Below, piece by piece: positions 1 to 8,290 of a DNA stretch of 64,000 bases. The position numbers were made by a program, and so were the translations under genes. Numbering within the stretch: the first letter of the stretch is position 1; every line of letters begins with the position of its first letter. Location of the stretch: contig NZ_CP056087.1 of NCBI RefSeq assembly GCF_001839655.2, forward strand, positions 5,012,638 through 5,076,637, given 5' to 3'. This DNA comes from Pseudomonas argentinensis (GTDB lineage Bacteria > Pseudomonadota > Gammaproteobacteria > Pseudomonadales > Pseudomonadaceae). Under the pieces are notes generated by a model, which worked only from the letters and a program-made list of their open reading frames with translations, was not told where the DNA came from and made no database searches.

Positions 1-2726
1 TGGCCCTGCAGCCCTTCGCCAGCCCATTCGCCACCGCTGCCGAACAATTCGACTGCCAGGCTTCGCCAACCGGCGGTTGGGCCTGTGCACCGAAATCCAG
101 CACCGCCAACCTGCCGAGCCGACCGACCCACAGCGCCAACTCGGTCAGCGCGGGTACGGGGGCGACGGCTGCCGCCCAACCTGATACCAAGGCCGCACCA
201 ACGCAAGTGACCGAAGCCGGTGGCCGTGCCCTGGCCTCGCGCAGCGCCGACTATAGCCACCTGGACTGGGTACCGCGCGAGGAGCTGACCAGCGCACAGC
301 TGGCGGAGATCGGCCCGGCCTGCTCCGGCGCTTACATCGAGCCTAGCCGCCCGGGCATGAACGACACCACGCCGATGAGCGAAGCGCCGATGTTCGTCTC
401 GGCCAAGGCTTCGCGCTATCAGCAGGAAGAGCAGGTCGCGACCCTCGCCGGTGACGTGGTGGTGCACCAGGCCGGCATGCAGGTCGAGGCCGACGAGGCC
501 AACCTGCACCAGGCCGAGAACCGTGGCGAGCTGGTCGGCAATGTCCGCCTGCGCGACAAGGGCGCCCTGGTGGTGGGTGACCGTGGCGAGCTGCAACTGG
601 ACAACGGCGAAGCGCGCATCGACAACGCCGAGTTCGTGATGCACGCCGCCCACGTGCGCGGCAGCGCCGCCTACGCCAAGCGTGAAGAAACCGCGATCAT
701 TCGCCTCAAGGACGGTACCTATACCAGTTGCGAACCGGGCAGCAATGCCTGGCACCTGACCGGTAACAACATCACCCTGAACCCGGCCACCGGCTTCGGC
801 ACCGCGACCAACGTCACGCTGCGGGTCAAGGATTTTCCGGTGTTCTACACGCCGTACATCTACTTCCCGATCGACGACCGTCGCCAGTCCGGCTTCCTGC
901 CGCCGAGCTTCGGCAGCTCGGGCAGCAACGGCCTGACCCTGCAGACCCCGTACTACTTCAACCTGGCGCCGAACTTCGACGCCACGCTGTACCCGACCTA
1001 CATGGCCAAGCGCGGCCTGCTGATGGAAGGCGAGTACCGCTACCTGACCCGCAATAGCGAGGGCCAGGTCGGCGCCGCCTACCTGGACGACCAGGAAGAC
1101 GAGCGCGAGCTGCAGTCGGACTACAAGGACCAGCGCTGGATGTACAGCTGGCAGCACAAGCAGGGCCTCAATGATCGCCTGCTGGCCGAGGTCGACTACA
1201 CCGATATCAGCGACCCCTACTACTTCCAGGACCTAAATACGGATCTGGGTATTGATAACACGCGATACGTCAATCAGCGCGGCACCCTGACCTGGCGCGG
1301 CGATAGCTACACCGCGCGGTTCAATGCCCATGCTTACGAGCTGGCCACCATTACCGATCTGACCCCTTATAACCGTCTGCCGCAGATCACCCTCGATGGC
1401 AAGCTGCCCTTCCAGCCAGGTGGTTTGAACTTTACCTATGGCACGGAGCTGGTGCGCTTCGATCGTGATCTGCGCAGCGGCAATTTCGTCAACGAAGACG
1501 GTGTATCCGAGGGGCTTTGGTATGACGCCCGACTACGCGGCCTGAAACGCGCCAACGGTACGCGCCTGCACGTCGAGCCAGGCGTCAGCCTGCCGCTGGA
1601 CTGGAGCTGGGGCTTTATCATACCCCAGGTCAAGTACGCCTACACCCAGTACGACCTCGACCTCGACTCCATTGGGAGAGATCCAAGCCGCGGTGGTATC
1701 GCCGACTTCGACAGCAACCAGAACCGCAGTGTGCCGATCCTCAGCGTCGACAGCGGCCTGTATTTCGACCGAGGTACCACGCTCTTTGGCAACCCAACCC
1801 GGCAAACGCTTGAACCGCGCCTGTTCTATCTCTACGTCCCCGAGGAAGATCAGTCCGATATTCCGGTTTTCGACACTGGCCTTAGTAGCTTCAATTATTC
1901 CTCGCTGTGGCGCGAAAACCGTTTCAGCGGCAAGGATCGTATCGGTGACGAGAACAAACTGTCTTTGGGCGTGACCAGTCGCTGGATCGAAGCGAACGGC
2001 TTCGAGCGCCAGCGCTTCAGCATCGGCCAGGCCTTCTATTTCGAAGACCGAAAGGTGCAGATGCCGGATATCGACTATCGCACTCGCGACGAAGCGCAGT
2101 CGTCGGTATCGCCCTACGCTCTGGAGTATATGTATCGCTACAATCAGGACTGGCGCTTTACGTCAGACTTCAATTGGGATCCCGATACCCATCGTACCCG
2201 CTCCGGTAGCGCGATGTTCCACTACCAGCCCGCAGACAACCCACGCAAAGTGATCAACGCTGGGTATCGTTATCGCAACGACACTTTGAGGTACGACCAG
2301 AGTACAGGCGAGTGGAGTTACGGCGGCGACTATGGCAGGCCTACCCTGCCAAATGGCTCACCGAACCCGAACTACATCAAGGACTACTACAAGATCAGCC
2401 AGCATGACTTCTCGGTCATCTGGCCAATCGGCCCGCAGTGGAGCCTGATCTCGCGCTGGCAGTACGACTACGGCCGCAACCGCACCCTGGAAGCCTTTGG
2501 CGGCTTCGAGTACGACAGTTGCTGCTGGAAGCTGCGCGTCATCAACCGCTACTGGATCGACTACGACGAGGTCAGCCTCAACCCCTCGCGCAACGACGAA
2601 CCAGACAGCGGCATCTTCCTGCAGATCGTCCTCAAAGGCCTGGGTGGCGTGACTGGCAACAACGTTGAGACATTCCTCGACCAAGGCATTCAAGGTTACC
2701 GTGAACGTGAAGAGCAAGCTCGCTGA
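1..2726 (+). CDS. lptD: LPS-assembly outer-membrane protein LptD (5' end cut by window)
   Basis: LptD is the outer-membrane beta-barrel that, with the lipoprotein LptE, inserts lipopolysaccharide into the outer leaflet. The reading frame is already open at base 3 and begins inside the signal peptide ([17 protein letters not shown]), so only about 15-20 residues are missing. A GTG at 207 gives a shorter ORF but is internal. After a low-complexity linker comes the periplasmic OstA/jellyroll domain (about nt 400-780), then the barrel with many aromatic strands. The adjacent cysteine pair DSCCW near nt 2512-2526, used for inter-domain disulfides in this family, is present, as are upstream cysteines. 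It is the first gene of the conserved lptD-surA-pdxA-rsmA-apaGH block. The frame ends in YREREEQAR and overlaps the start of surA. Confidence 0.96.
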   Translation, partial: ALQPFASPFATAAEQFDCQASPTGGWACAPKSSTANLPSRPTHSANSVSAGTGATAAAQPDTKAAPTQVTEAGGRALASRSADYSHLDWVPREELTSAQLAEIGPACSGAYIEPSRPGMNDTTPMSEAPMFVSAKASRYQQEEQVATLAGDVVVHQAGMQVEADEANLHQAENRGELVGNVRLRDKGALVVGDRGELQLDNGEARIDNAEFVMHAAHVRGSAAYAKREETAIIRLKDGTYTSCEPGSNAWHLTGNNITLNPATGFGTATNVTLRVKDFPVFYTPYIYFPIDDRRQSGFLPPSFGSSGSNGLTLQTPYYFNLAPNFDATLYPTYMAKRGLLMEGEYRYLTRNSEGQVGAAYLDDQEDERELQSDYKDQRWMYSWQHKQGLNDRLLAEVDYTDISDPYYFQDLNTDLGIDNTRYVNQRGTLTWRGDSYTARFNAHAYELATITDLTPYNRLPQITLDGKLPFQPGGLNFTYGTELVRFDRDLRSGNFVNEDGVSEGLWYDARLRGLKRANGTRLHVEPGVSLPLDWSWGFIIPQVKYAYTQYDLDLDSIGRDPSRGGIADFDSNQNRSVPILSVDSGLYFDRGTTLFGNPTRQTLEPRLFYLYVPEEDQSDIPVFDTGLSSFNYSSLWRENRFSGKDRIGDENKLSLGVTSRWIEANGFERQRFSIGQAFYFEDRKVQMPDIDYRTRDEAQSSVSPYALEYMYRYNQDWRFTSDFNWDPDTHRTRSGSAMFHYQPADNPRKVINAGYRYRNDTLRYDQSTGEWSYGGDYGRPTLPNGSPNPNYIKDYYKISQHDFSVIWPIGPQWSLISRWQYDYGRNRTLEAFGGFEYDSCCWKLRVINRYWIDYDEVSLNPSRNDEPDSGIFLQIVLKGLGGVTGNNVETFLDQGIQGYREREEQAR

Positions 2727-4002
2727 GTGCGTGCGCCCGCTGCTGCTGGGCGCACTGTTTCTGGGTACCGCGGCGCACGCCGATGTACAGCCTCTCAACC
2801 GCGTGGTGGCGATCGTCGATAACGACGTGATCATGCAGACCCAGCTCGACGCCCGGGTGCGCGAGGTGCAACAGACCATCGCCAAGCGCGGCGCCGAGGT
2901 GCCGCCGGCCAACGTACTGACCCAGCAGGTGCTGGATCGCCTGATCCTGGAAAACATCCAGTTGCAGATGGGCGAGCGCTCCGGCATTCGCATCAGCGAC
3001 GAAGAACTCAACCAGGCCATGGCCACCATTGCCCAGCGCAACGGCATGACCCTCGAGCAATTCCGCGACGCCCTGGCGAAGGACGGCCTGTCGTTCAACG
3101 ACGCCCGCGACCAGGTGTCCCGCGAGATGATCATCAGCCGTGTGCGCCAGCGCCGTGTGGCCGAGCGCATTCAGGTCACCGAGCAGGAAGTGAAGAACTT
3201 CCTCGCCTCCGACCTGGGCAAGATGCAGTTGTCCGAAGAGTTCCACCTGGCCAATATCGTCATTGCGGTTCAGGAAGATGCCTCCTCCGATGCGCTGCAA
3301 GCTGCCGAGCGCCGCGCCCAGGACATCTACCAGCAAGCGCGCCAGGGCGCCGAGTTCGGTCAGCTGGCGATCGCCAACTCGGCCAGTGAAACGGCGCTGG
3401 ACGGTGGCGACATGGGCTGGCGCAAAGCGGCACAGTTGCCGCCGCCATTCGACGCCATGATCAGCGCCATGAACGTTGGCGATGTCACCGAGCCGATCCG
3501 CACCCCAGGTGGTTTCATCCTCCTCAAGGTGCTGGAAAAGCGTGGCGGTGAGGCCGCGGCGGTGCGCGAGGAAGTGAACGTGCGCCACATCCTGATCAAG
3601 CCGAGCGAAATCCGCACCGACGCGGAAGCCAAGGTACTGGCCGAGCGCCTGTATCAGCGCATCGAGTCCGGAGAGGACTTCGCCGAACTGGCGAAGAACT
3701 TCTCCGAAGACCCGGGCTCGGCCCTCAACGGCGGCAGCCTGAGCTGGATCGACCCGAATGCCCTGGTACCGGAGTTCCGCGAGGTAATGAACAACACCGC
3801 CAGCGGCGAGGTTTCCAAGCCGTTCAAGAGCCAGTTCGGCTGGCACGTGCTGCAGGTCATGGGCCGTCGCGCAACCGACAGCAGCGAGCAGATGCGCGAG
3901 CAACAGGCGCTGAATCTGCTGCGCAACCGCAAGTACGAAGAAGAGCTGCAAACCTGGCTGCGTCAGATTCGCGACGAAGCCTATGTGGAGATCAAGCTGT
4001 AA
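2701..4002 (+). CDS. surA: periplasmic chaperone / peptidyl-prolyl isomerase SurA
   Basis: SurA escorts unfolded outer-membrane proteins, LptD among them, across the periplasm to the BAM machine. The product is about 433 residues with a signal peptide ending TAAHA|DVQ. It has an N-terminal chaperone domain and two parvulin domains, the second beginning [11 protein letters not shown] and containing the typical [11 protein letters not shown] and FGWHVLQV motifs. Start choice: GTG at 2701 has AAGG five bases upstream. GTG at 2707 would give the shorter N-terminus MKSKLAEC seen in P. aeruginosa, and either is possible. An ATG at 2665 lies far inside lptD and adds residues with no signal-peptide logic. 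The gene overlaps lptD by 26 bases, so translation is probably coupled. A strong terminator follows. Confidence 0.95.
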   Translation: MNVKSKLAECVRPLLLGALFLGTAAHADVQPLNRVVAIVDNDVIMQTQLDARVREVQQTIAKRGAEVPPANVLTQQVLDRLILENIQLQMGERSGIRISDEELNQAMATIAQRNGMTLEQFRDALAKDGLSFNDARDQVSREMIISRVRQRRVAERIQVTEQEVKNFLASDLGKMQLSEEFHLANIVIAVQEDASSDALQAAERRAQDIYQQARQGAEFGQLAIANSASETALDGGDMGWRKAAQLPPPFDAMISAMNVGDVTEPIRTPGGFILLKVLEKRGGEAAAVREEVNVRHILIKPSEIRTDAEAKVLAERLYQRIESGEDFAELAKNFSEDPGSALNGGSLSWIDPNALVPEFREVMNNTASGEVSKPFKSQFGWHVLQVMGRRATDSSEQMREQQALNLLRNRKYEEELQTWLRQIRDEAYVEIKL

Positions 4003-4018
4003 ACCAGCCTGAAACCAC

Positions 4019-4046
4019 GAAGCCCGGCCCTGTGCCGGGCTTTTTC
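4019..4046 (+). terminator. rho-independent terminator after surA
   Basis: A stem AGCCCGGC / GCCGGGCT with a short loop (4021-4041) is followed by TTTTTC. It lies 17 bases after the surA stop, so pdxA needs either read-through or its own promoter. Confidence 0.8.
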
Positions 4047-4094
4047 ATTTGCGCGTAAGCTAGCATCACCAGCGCCTGCCCTCGAGACCGGATC

Positions 4095-5111
4095 ATGCCC
4101 CATAACCTGCGCTTCGCCCTCACCCCTGGAGAACCTGCCGGCATCGGCCCGGATCTGTGCCTGCTGCTTGCCCGGCAGCAACAGGCCCACGCGCTGATCT
4201 GCGTGGCCAGCCGTGCACTGATGCAAGCGCGCGCGCTGGAGCTGGGGCTGCAGATCAAGCTGATCGACACCGCGCCTGATGACTGGCCAGCCCAGCCCGC
4301 CCCAGCAGGCAGCCTGTACGTCTGGGATACGCCGCTCGGCGAGCCGGCGGTCGCCGGTGAGCTCAACAAAGCCAATGCCGCCTACGTTCTGCAAACCCTG
4401 ACCCGAGCGGCCCAGGGCTGCCTGGACGGCAGCTTCGCCGGGCTGGTCACCGCCCCGGTGCACAAGGGCATCATCAATGAGGCGGGGACGGCGTTCTCCG
4501 GTCATACCGAATTTCTCGCCGACCTGACCGGTACCCCCCAGGTGGTGATGATGCTGGCAACCCGCGGCCTACGGGTCGCCCTGGTCACCACCCACCTGCC
4601 GCTCAAGGACGTGGCCAGTGCCATCACCACCGAGCGTCTGCAGCGGGTGACGCGCATCCTCCACGCCGACCTGCGCGACAAGTTCGGCATTGCATCACCG
4701 CGCATCCTGATCTGCGGCCTCAACCCCCATGCCGGCGAAGGCGGCCACCTGGGGCGCGAGGAGATCGAGGTCATCGAGCCTGCGCTGCAGCAGCTGCGCG
4801 GCGAAGGTATGGACCTGATCGGCCCGCTGCCGGCCGATACGCTGTTCACCCCCAAGCACCTGGAACACTGTGATGCGGCGCTTGCCATGTATCACGACCA
4901 GGGCCTGCCGGTGCTCAAGTACAAGGGCTTTGGTGCGGCGGTGAACGTGACCCTGGGCCTGCCGATCATCCGCACCTCGGTCGACCACGGCACAGCGCTG
5001 GACCTTGCCGGCACCGGGCGCATCGACTGCGGCAGCCTGCAGGTCGCCCTGGAAACCGCCTACGAGATGGCTCAAGGCAGCCGCAAGCTGCAAGCGACAA
5101 GCCACAAGTAG
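4095..5111 (+). CDS. pdxA: 4-hydroxythreonine-4-phosphate dehydrogenase PdxA
   Basis: This NAD-dependent enzyme oxidises 4-phosphohydroxy-L-threonine in the DXP-dependent route to pyridoxal phosphate. The product is 338 residues. Start ATG 4095 gives MPHNLRFALTPGEPAGIGPD, the expected N-terminus. Metal-binding histidines sit in FSGHTEFLAD, AMYHDQGLPVLKYKG and SVDHGTALD. The last residues, roughly GSRKLQATSHK, are unlike the family. They are encoded by the left arm of a heptad-type palindromic repeat (see 5079-5194), which supplies the stop codon, so the C-terminus has been remodelled by repeat sequence. The gene lies between surA and rsmA as in other pseudomonads. Confidence 0.95.
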   Translation: MPHNLRFALTPGEPAGIGPDLCLLLARQQQAHALICVASRALMQARALELGLQIKLIDTAPDDWPAQPAPAGSLYVWDTPLGEPAVAGELNKANAAYVLQTLTRAAQGCLDGSFAGLVTAPVHKGIINEAGTAFSGHTEFLADLTGTPQVVMMLATRGLRVALVTTHLPLKDVASAITTERLQRVTRILHADLRDKFGIASPRILICGLNPHAGEGGHLGREEIEVIEPALQQLRGEGMDLIGPLPADTLFTPKHLEHCDAALAMYHDQGLPVLKYKGFGAAVNVTLGLPIIRTSVDHGTALDLAGTGRIDCGSLQVALETAYEMAQGSRKLQATSHK

Positions 5112-5194
5112 AAGCGCTTTCCCTGCTAAACTGGGCGTTTTCGCCTGACCGCTTTACGCGCTTGCTTGATGCTTGCAGCTTGAAGCCTGGAGCT
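5079..5194. repeat. heptad-periodic palindromic repeat, copy 1 (pdxA/rsmA junction)
   Basis: The left arm 5079-5108 (AGCCGCAAGCTGCAAGCGAC...) and right arm 5161-5194 (CTTGCTTGATGCTTGCAGCTT...) are approximately inverted and built from 7-base units of the form AGC(T/C)NCA. Related copies are at 10224-10296, 23033-23169 and 38783-38873. The left arm encodes the end of PdxA. The right arm creates an upstream in-frame start for rsmA. Confidence 0.75.
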
Positions 5195-5203
5195 GCTTCT
5201 CAG

Positions 5204-6016
5204 ATGTCCGAGCCTTACCAACACCGCGCGCGCAAGCGCTTCGGCCAGAACTTCCTCCATGACGCCGGGGTGATTCACCGCATCCTGCGCGCCATCCACG
5301 CCCGCGACAGCGAGCACCTGCTGGAGATCGGCCCGGGCCAGGGCGCACTCACCGAGGGTCTGCTCAACAGCGGCGCGCAGCTCGACGTGATCGAACTGGA
5401 CCTCGACCTGATTCCGATCCTGCAAGCCAGGTTCGCAGAACAGCCGCGCTTTCGCCTGAACCAGGGCGATGCCCTGAAATTCGACTTCTCCAGCCTGCAG
5501 GCAGCGCCCAACAGCCTGCGGGTGGTCGGCAACCTGCCCTACAACATCTCCACGCCGCTGATTTTCCATCTGCTGGACAACGCCCACCTGATCCGCGACA
5601 TGCACTTCATGCTGCAGAAGGAAGTGGTCGAGCGCCTGGCTGCAGGCCCGGGTGGCGGCGACTGGGGGCGGCTGTCGATCATGGTGCAGTACCACTGCCA
5701 GGTGGAGCACCTGTTCAACGTCGGCCCCGGCGCGTTCAACCCACCACCCAAGGTCGACTCGGCCATCGTGCGTCTGGTGCCCCATCAGGTGCTGCCGCAC
5801 CCGGCCAAGGATCACCGACTGCTCGAACGCGTGGTGCGCGAAGCCTTCAACCAGCGCCGCAAGACGTTGCGCAATACCCTCAAGGCGCTGCTGCCGGCCA
5901 GCGAGATCGAGGCAGCCGGCGTCGACGGCAGCCTGCGCCCGGAACAGCTGGACCTGGCCGCCTTCGTGCGCCTGGCCGACCAGCTGGCCCAGCAACCCGC
6001 GCCTTCGCCCACCTGA
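5204..6016 (+). CDS. rsmA: 16S rRNA (adenine1518/1519-N6)-dimethyltransferase RsmA (KsgA)
   Basis: RsmA dimethylates two adjacent adenines in the 3' hairpin of 16S rRNA late in small-subunit assembly. The protein is 270 residues, close to the family's usual 268-273. The SAM-binding motif [15 protein letters not shown] and the catalytic NLPYNIS motif are intact. The ATG at 5204 ([20 protein letters not shown]) is chosen over an in-frame ATG at 5162, because residues encoded by 5162-5203 come from the repeat arm (LDACSLKPGAAS) and have no family counterpart. The next gene, apaG, follows after 14 bases. Confidence 0.95.
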   Translation: MSEPYQHRARKRFGQNFLHDAGVIHRILRAIHARDSEHLLEIGPGQGALTEGLLNSGAQLDVIELDLDLIPILQARFAEQPRFRLNQGDALKFDFSSLQAAPNSLRVVGNLPYNISTPLIFHLLDNAHLIRDMHFMLQKEVVERLAAGPGGGDWGRLSIMVQYHCQVEHLFNVGPGAFNPPPKVDSAIVRLVPHQVLPHPAKDHRLLERVVREAFNQRRKTLRNTLKALLPASEIEAAGVDGSLRPEQLDLAAFVRLADQLAQQPAPSPT

Positions 6017-6030
6017 TTGATCGAGTGCCC

Positions 6031-6411
6031 ATGTCCGACCCTCGTTACCAGATCGACGTCACCATCGTCACCCGCTACCTGGCGGAGCAGTCGCAGCCCG
6101 AGCAGAGCCGTTTCGCCTTTGCCTACGACGTGACCATCCATAACGCCGGTGAGCTGCCAGCCCAGCTGCTGGCGCGCCACTGGGTGATCACCGATGGCAA
6201 TGGCCAGGTTCAGGAAGTGCGCGGCCCGGGCGTGATCGGTGAACAGCCGCTGATCGCCCCCGGTGAAAGCCATCGCTACAGCAGCGGCACGCTCCTGGCC
6301 ACCCAGGTCGGCACCATGCAGGGCAGCTATCAGATGCTGGCTGACGATGGCCAGCGCTTCGATGCACCCATCGCGCCCTTCCGTCTCGCCGTCCCCGGGG
6401 CGCTGCACTAA
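6031..6411 (+). CDS. apaG: Co2+/Mg2+ efflux-associated protein ApaG
   Basis: ApaG is a small fibronectin-III-like fold protein (126 residues here, the normal size) encoded with rsmA and apaH. Its precise role is unsettled, and cobalt resistance and Mg2+ efflux have been linked to it. Start ATG 6031 gives [17 protein letters not shown]; a GTG six bases earlier is less likely. The core [17 protein letters not shown] and the C-terminal [17 protein letters not shown] are strongly conserved. The stop TAA (6409-6411) is also the left target duplication of the inserted element that follows. Confidence 0.93.
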   Translation: MSDPRYQIDVTIVTRYLAEQSQPEQSRFAFAYDVTIHNAGELPAQLLARHWVITDGNGQVQEVRGPGVIGEQPLIAPGESHRYSSGTLLATQVGTMQGSYQMLADDGQRFDAPIAPFRLAVPGALH

Positions 6412-6676
6412 GGGTCTACCCCCGTTTCGTTCGTGGCCGCGCCGGAGCCATTTTTTGCGCGAGGCAAGGCATGAGGAGAGAAGTTTGGTTATTCCAAATG
6501 AACGACGAATAACGCAGCATCGCGCAAAAAGTGGCCCGGCCCTTCGGGTTGCGCGAAAAATTGCACCATGCCGCGTTGCGAGGCTTGGCAAGGGAGCGAC
6601 CATTACCTGCGCCTCACGCCTTACCTGGTGCAATTTTTCGCAGCAACGCGGCTCACGACGAAACGGGGGTAGACCC
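6412..6676. mobile_element. MITE-like element inserted exactly between apaG and apaH
   Basis: Perfect 19-base terminal inverted repeats lie at 6412-6430 (GGGTCTACCCCCGTTTCGT) and 6658-6676. TAA is duplicated on both sides (6409-6411 and 6677-6679). Inside are two nested palindromes: TTTTTGCGCG near 6452 pairs with CGCGCAAAAA near 6523, and GCGAAAAATTGCACCA near 6554 pairs with TGGTGCAATTTTTCGC near 6626. There is no transposase ORF, so if mobile it would need help in trans. The right end supplies the GGGGG that serves as apaH ribosome-binding site. Confidence 0.8.
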
Positions 6677-6678
6677 TA

Positions 6679-7503
6679 ATGGCTACCTATGCCGTCGGCG
6701 ACCTGCAGGGTTGCCTGAAACCGCTGCAATGCCTGCTTGAACGCGTGGCCTTCGATCCTGCCCGCGATCGGCTGTGGCTGGTGGGTGACCTGGTCAACCG
6801 CGGTCCGGCGTCCCTGGAGACCCTGCGCTATCTCTATGGCATGCGCGAGGCGCTGGTCTGCGTACTGGGCAATCACGACCTGCACCTGCTCGCCGCCTCG
6901 CGCAATATCGAACGCCTCAAGCGCGGTGACACCCTGCGCGAGATCCTCGAGGCGCCGGATCGTGACGAGCTGCTGGATTGGCTGCGCCAGCAGAAGCTGC
7001 TGCATTATGACGGGCAGCGCGATACCGCCCTGGTGCACGCTGGCATACCGCCGCAATGGACCATCGACAAAGCGCTGCGCCGCGCTGCCGAAGTCGAGAA
7101 CGCGCTACGCGACGACGCCCTGTACCCGATGTTCCTGGACGGCATGTACGGTAACGAGCCGGCACGCTGGGACAAGGAACTGCACGGCATCGCCCGGCTG
7201 CGGGTGATCACCAACTATTTCACCCGCATGCGCTTCTGCAAGGCCGACGGCACCCTGGACCTGAAGAGCAAGGAGGGCCTGGACAGCGCACCACCCGGCT
7301 ACCTGCCCTGGTTCAGCCACCCACAGCGCAAGACCTACGCTCAGAAGATCATCTTCGGTCACTGGGCGGCCCTGGAAGGCCACTGCGACGAACCCGGCGT
7401 GTTCGCCCTGGATTCAGGCTGCGTGTGGGGCGGTACCATGACCCTGATGAATATCGATAGCGGCGAGTATCATCGCTGCGACTGTAGCGAGGAGACAGCA
7501 TGA
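6679..7503 (+). CDS. apaH: symmetrical bis(5'-nucleosyl)-tetraphosphatase ApaH
   Basis: ApaH hydrolyses Ap4A to two ADP and also removes Np4A caps from RNA. The product is 274 residues of the PPP metallophosphatase fold, with [14 protein letters not shown] and GNHDLH motifs in order and a conserved C-terminal region [19 protein letters not shown] 6679 directly abuts the inserted element. GGGGG at 6665-6669, inside the element's right inverted repeat, is the only plausible Shine-Dalgarno. Without the insertion the junction would read TAATG, an apaG stop/apaH start overlap. The stop overlaps the glpE start by four bases (ATGA). Confidence 0.95.
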   Translation: MATYAVGDLQGCLKPLQCLLERVAFDPARDRLWLVGDLVNRGPASLETLRYLYGMREALVCVLGNHDLHLLAASRNIERLKRGDTLREILEAPDRDELLDWLRQQKLLHYDGQRDTALVHAGIPPQWTIDKALRRAAEVENALRDDALYPMFLDGMYGNEPARWDKELHGIARLRVITNYFTRMRFCKADGTLDLKSKEGLDSAPPGYLPWFSHPQRKTYAQKIIFGHWAALEGHCDEPGVFALDSGCVWGGTMTLMNIDSGEYHRCDCSEETA

Positions 7504-7829
7504 GCGAGTTCAAACGCATCGCCCCCGAGCAGGCCCAGGCACTGCGAGAGAGAGGCGCCGTGGTCGTCGATATCCGCGATCCGCAGAGTTTCGCCGCCGG
7601 GCACATCTGCGACTCCGAGCACCTGGACAACTATTCGCTGGCCGATTTCATCGCCAAGGCCGACCTCGACGCGCCGCTGATCGTCACCTGCTATCACGGC
7701 AACTCCAGCCAGAGCGCCGCCGCTTATCTGGTCGGCCAGGGCTTCTCCGAGGTGTACAGCCTCGACGGCGGCTTCGAGCTGTGGCGCAGCACCTACCCGC
7801 AGGACACTGAATCCAGCCAGGCGGACTGA
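7500..7829 (+). CDS. glpE: thiosulfate sulfurtransferase GlpE
   Basis: This single-domain rhodanese (109 residues) transfers sulfane sulfur from thiosulfate to cyanide or thioredoxin in the cytoplasm. The active-site loop CYHGNSS begins with the catalytic Cys64. The preceding [10 protein letters not shown] and the following [11 protein letters not shown] are family hallmarks. It overlaps apaH by four bases, so it is translationally coupled to the apaG-apaH segment as in other pseudomonads rather than to glycerol genes as in E. coli. Confidence 0.93.
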   Translation: MSEFKRIAPEQAQALRERGAVVVDIRDPQSFAAGHICDSEHLDNYSLADFIAKADLDAPLIVTCYHGNSSQSAAAYLVGQGFSEVYSLDGGFELWRSTYPQDTESSQAD

Positions 7830-7838
7830 ACGATGCCG

Positions 7839-7880
7839 GCCGGCCATCGCCCTCAGTTGCCGCAATGGCCGGTCATAAAT
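7839..7880 (+). terminator. possible terminator after glpE
   Basis: GCCGGCCAT (7839-7847) pairs with ATGGCCGGT (7865-7873), followed by the AT-rich CATAAATATTTT. The loop is long (17 bases) and the U-tract imperfect, so this is only moderately convincing. Confidence 0.45.
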
Positions 7881-7962
7881 ATTTTCCCCGCCCAGCCCCC
7901 GCCAATGCTGGCTTTGCCCACTGCGGCAACGTCGCAAGGACGTTTTGCACGGTTATTGCGCC

Positions 7963-7989
7963 TTGACCTTGCCGATTACCAACTATCCT
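7963..7989 (+). promoter_or_regulatory. candidate (RpoS-like) promoter of prkA-yeaH-spoVR
   Basis: TTGACC (7963-7968) and CTATCCT (7983-7989) are spaced about 14-15 bases. CTATCCT differs by one base from the CTATACT form favoured by the stationary-phase sigma factor. The prkA operon is stationary-phase induced in related bacteria, which fits, but no start site is known here. Confidence 0.35.
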
Positions 7990-8290
7990 TGTCCTAGGCC
8001 ATCCCAATCCAGGTAGCCGGCCAATCGGCCGAATGGGCCATCGGTACTCACCTTCAGCAGCCAGCCAGCGCCACGCAACACAGGGTCAGGCAGGGGAAGG
8101 CAGCCGATACGCCTTGCGCGAGAGACGCAAGGCGGCTGTCCTCGATCTGCCAAGCAACGGACGGCCGACCATGAGGTTCTGACTGACCAAGGGGTGTTCG
8201 GGGGATTCATCTCGGTAGCGCGAGCGCCGGGTCTGCATGCACCCGCTCGACCGATCCCGGCCGGCTCCCAGCATCGAGCGAGGTGAAGTC
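7990..8290 (+). other. long gene-free leader upstream of prkA
   Basis: There are about 300 bases without a credible ORF between the candidate promoter and prkA. The clearest structure is a hairpin at 8101-8136: CGCCTTGCG (8110-8118) pairs with CGCAAGGCG (8126-8134) around the loop CGAGAGA, extended by CAGC/GCTG after a bulge. No U-tract follows, so it is not an obvious terminator. Confidence 0.4.

Noticed and set aside
207..2726. GTG 207 as the start of lptD
   Set aside because: The frame is open to the window edge and upstream residues match the LptD signal peptide and mature N-terminus.
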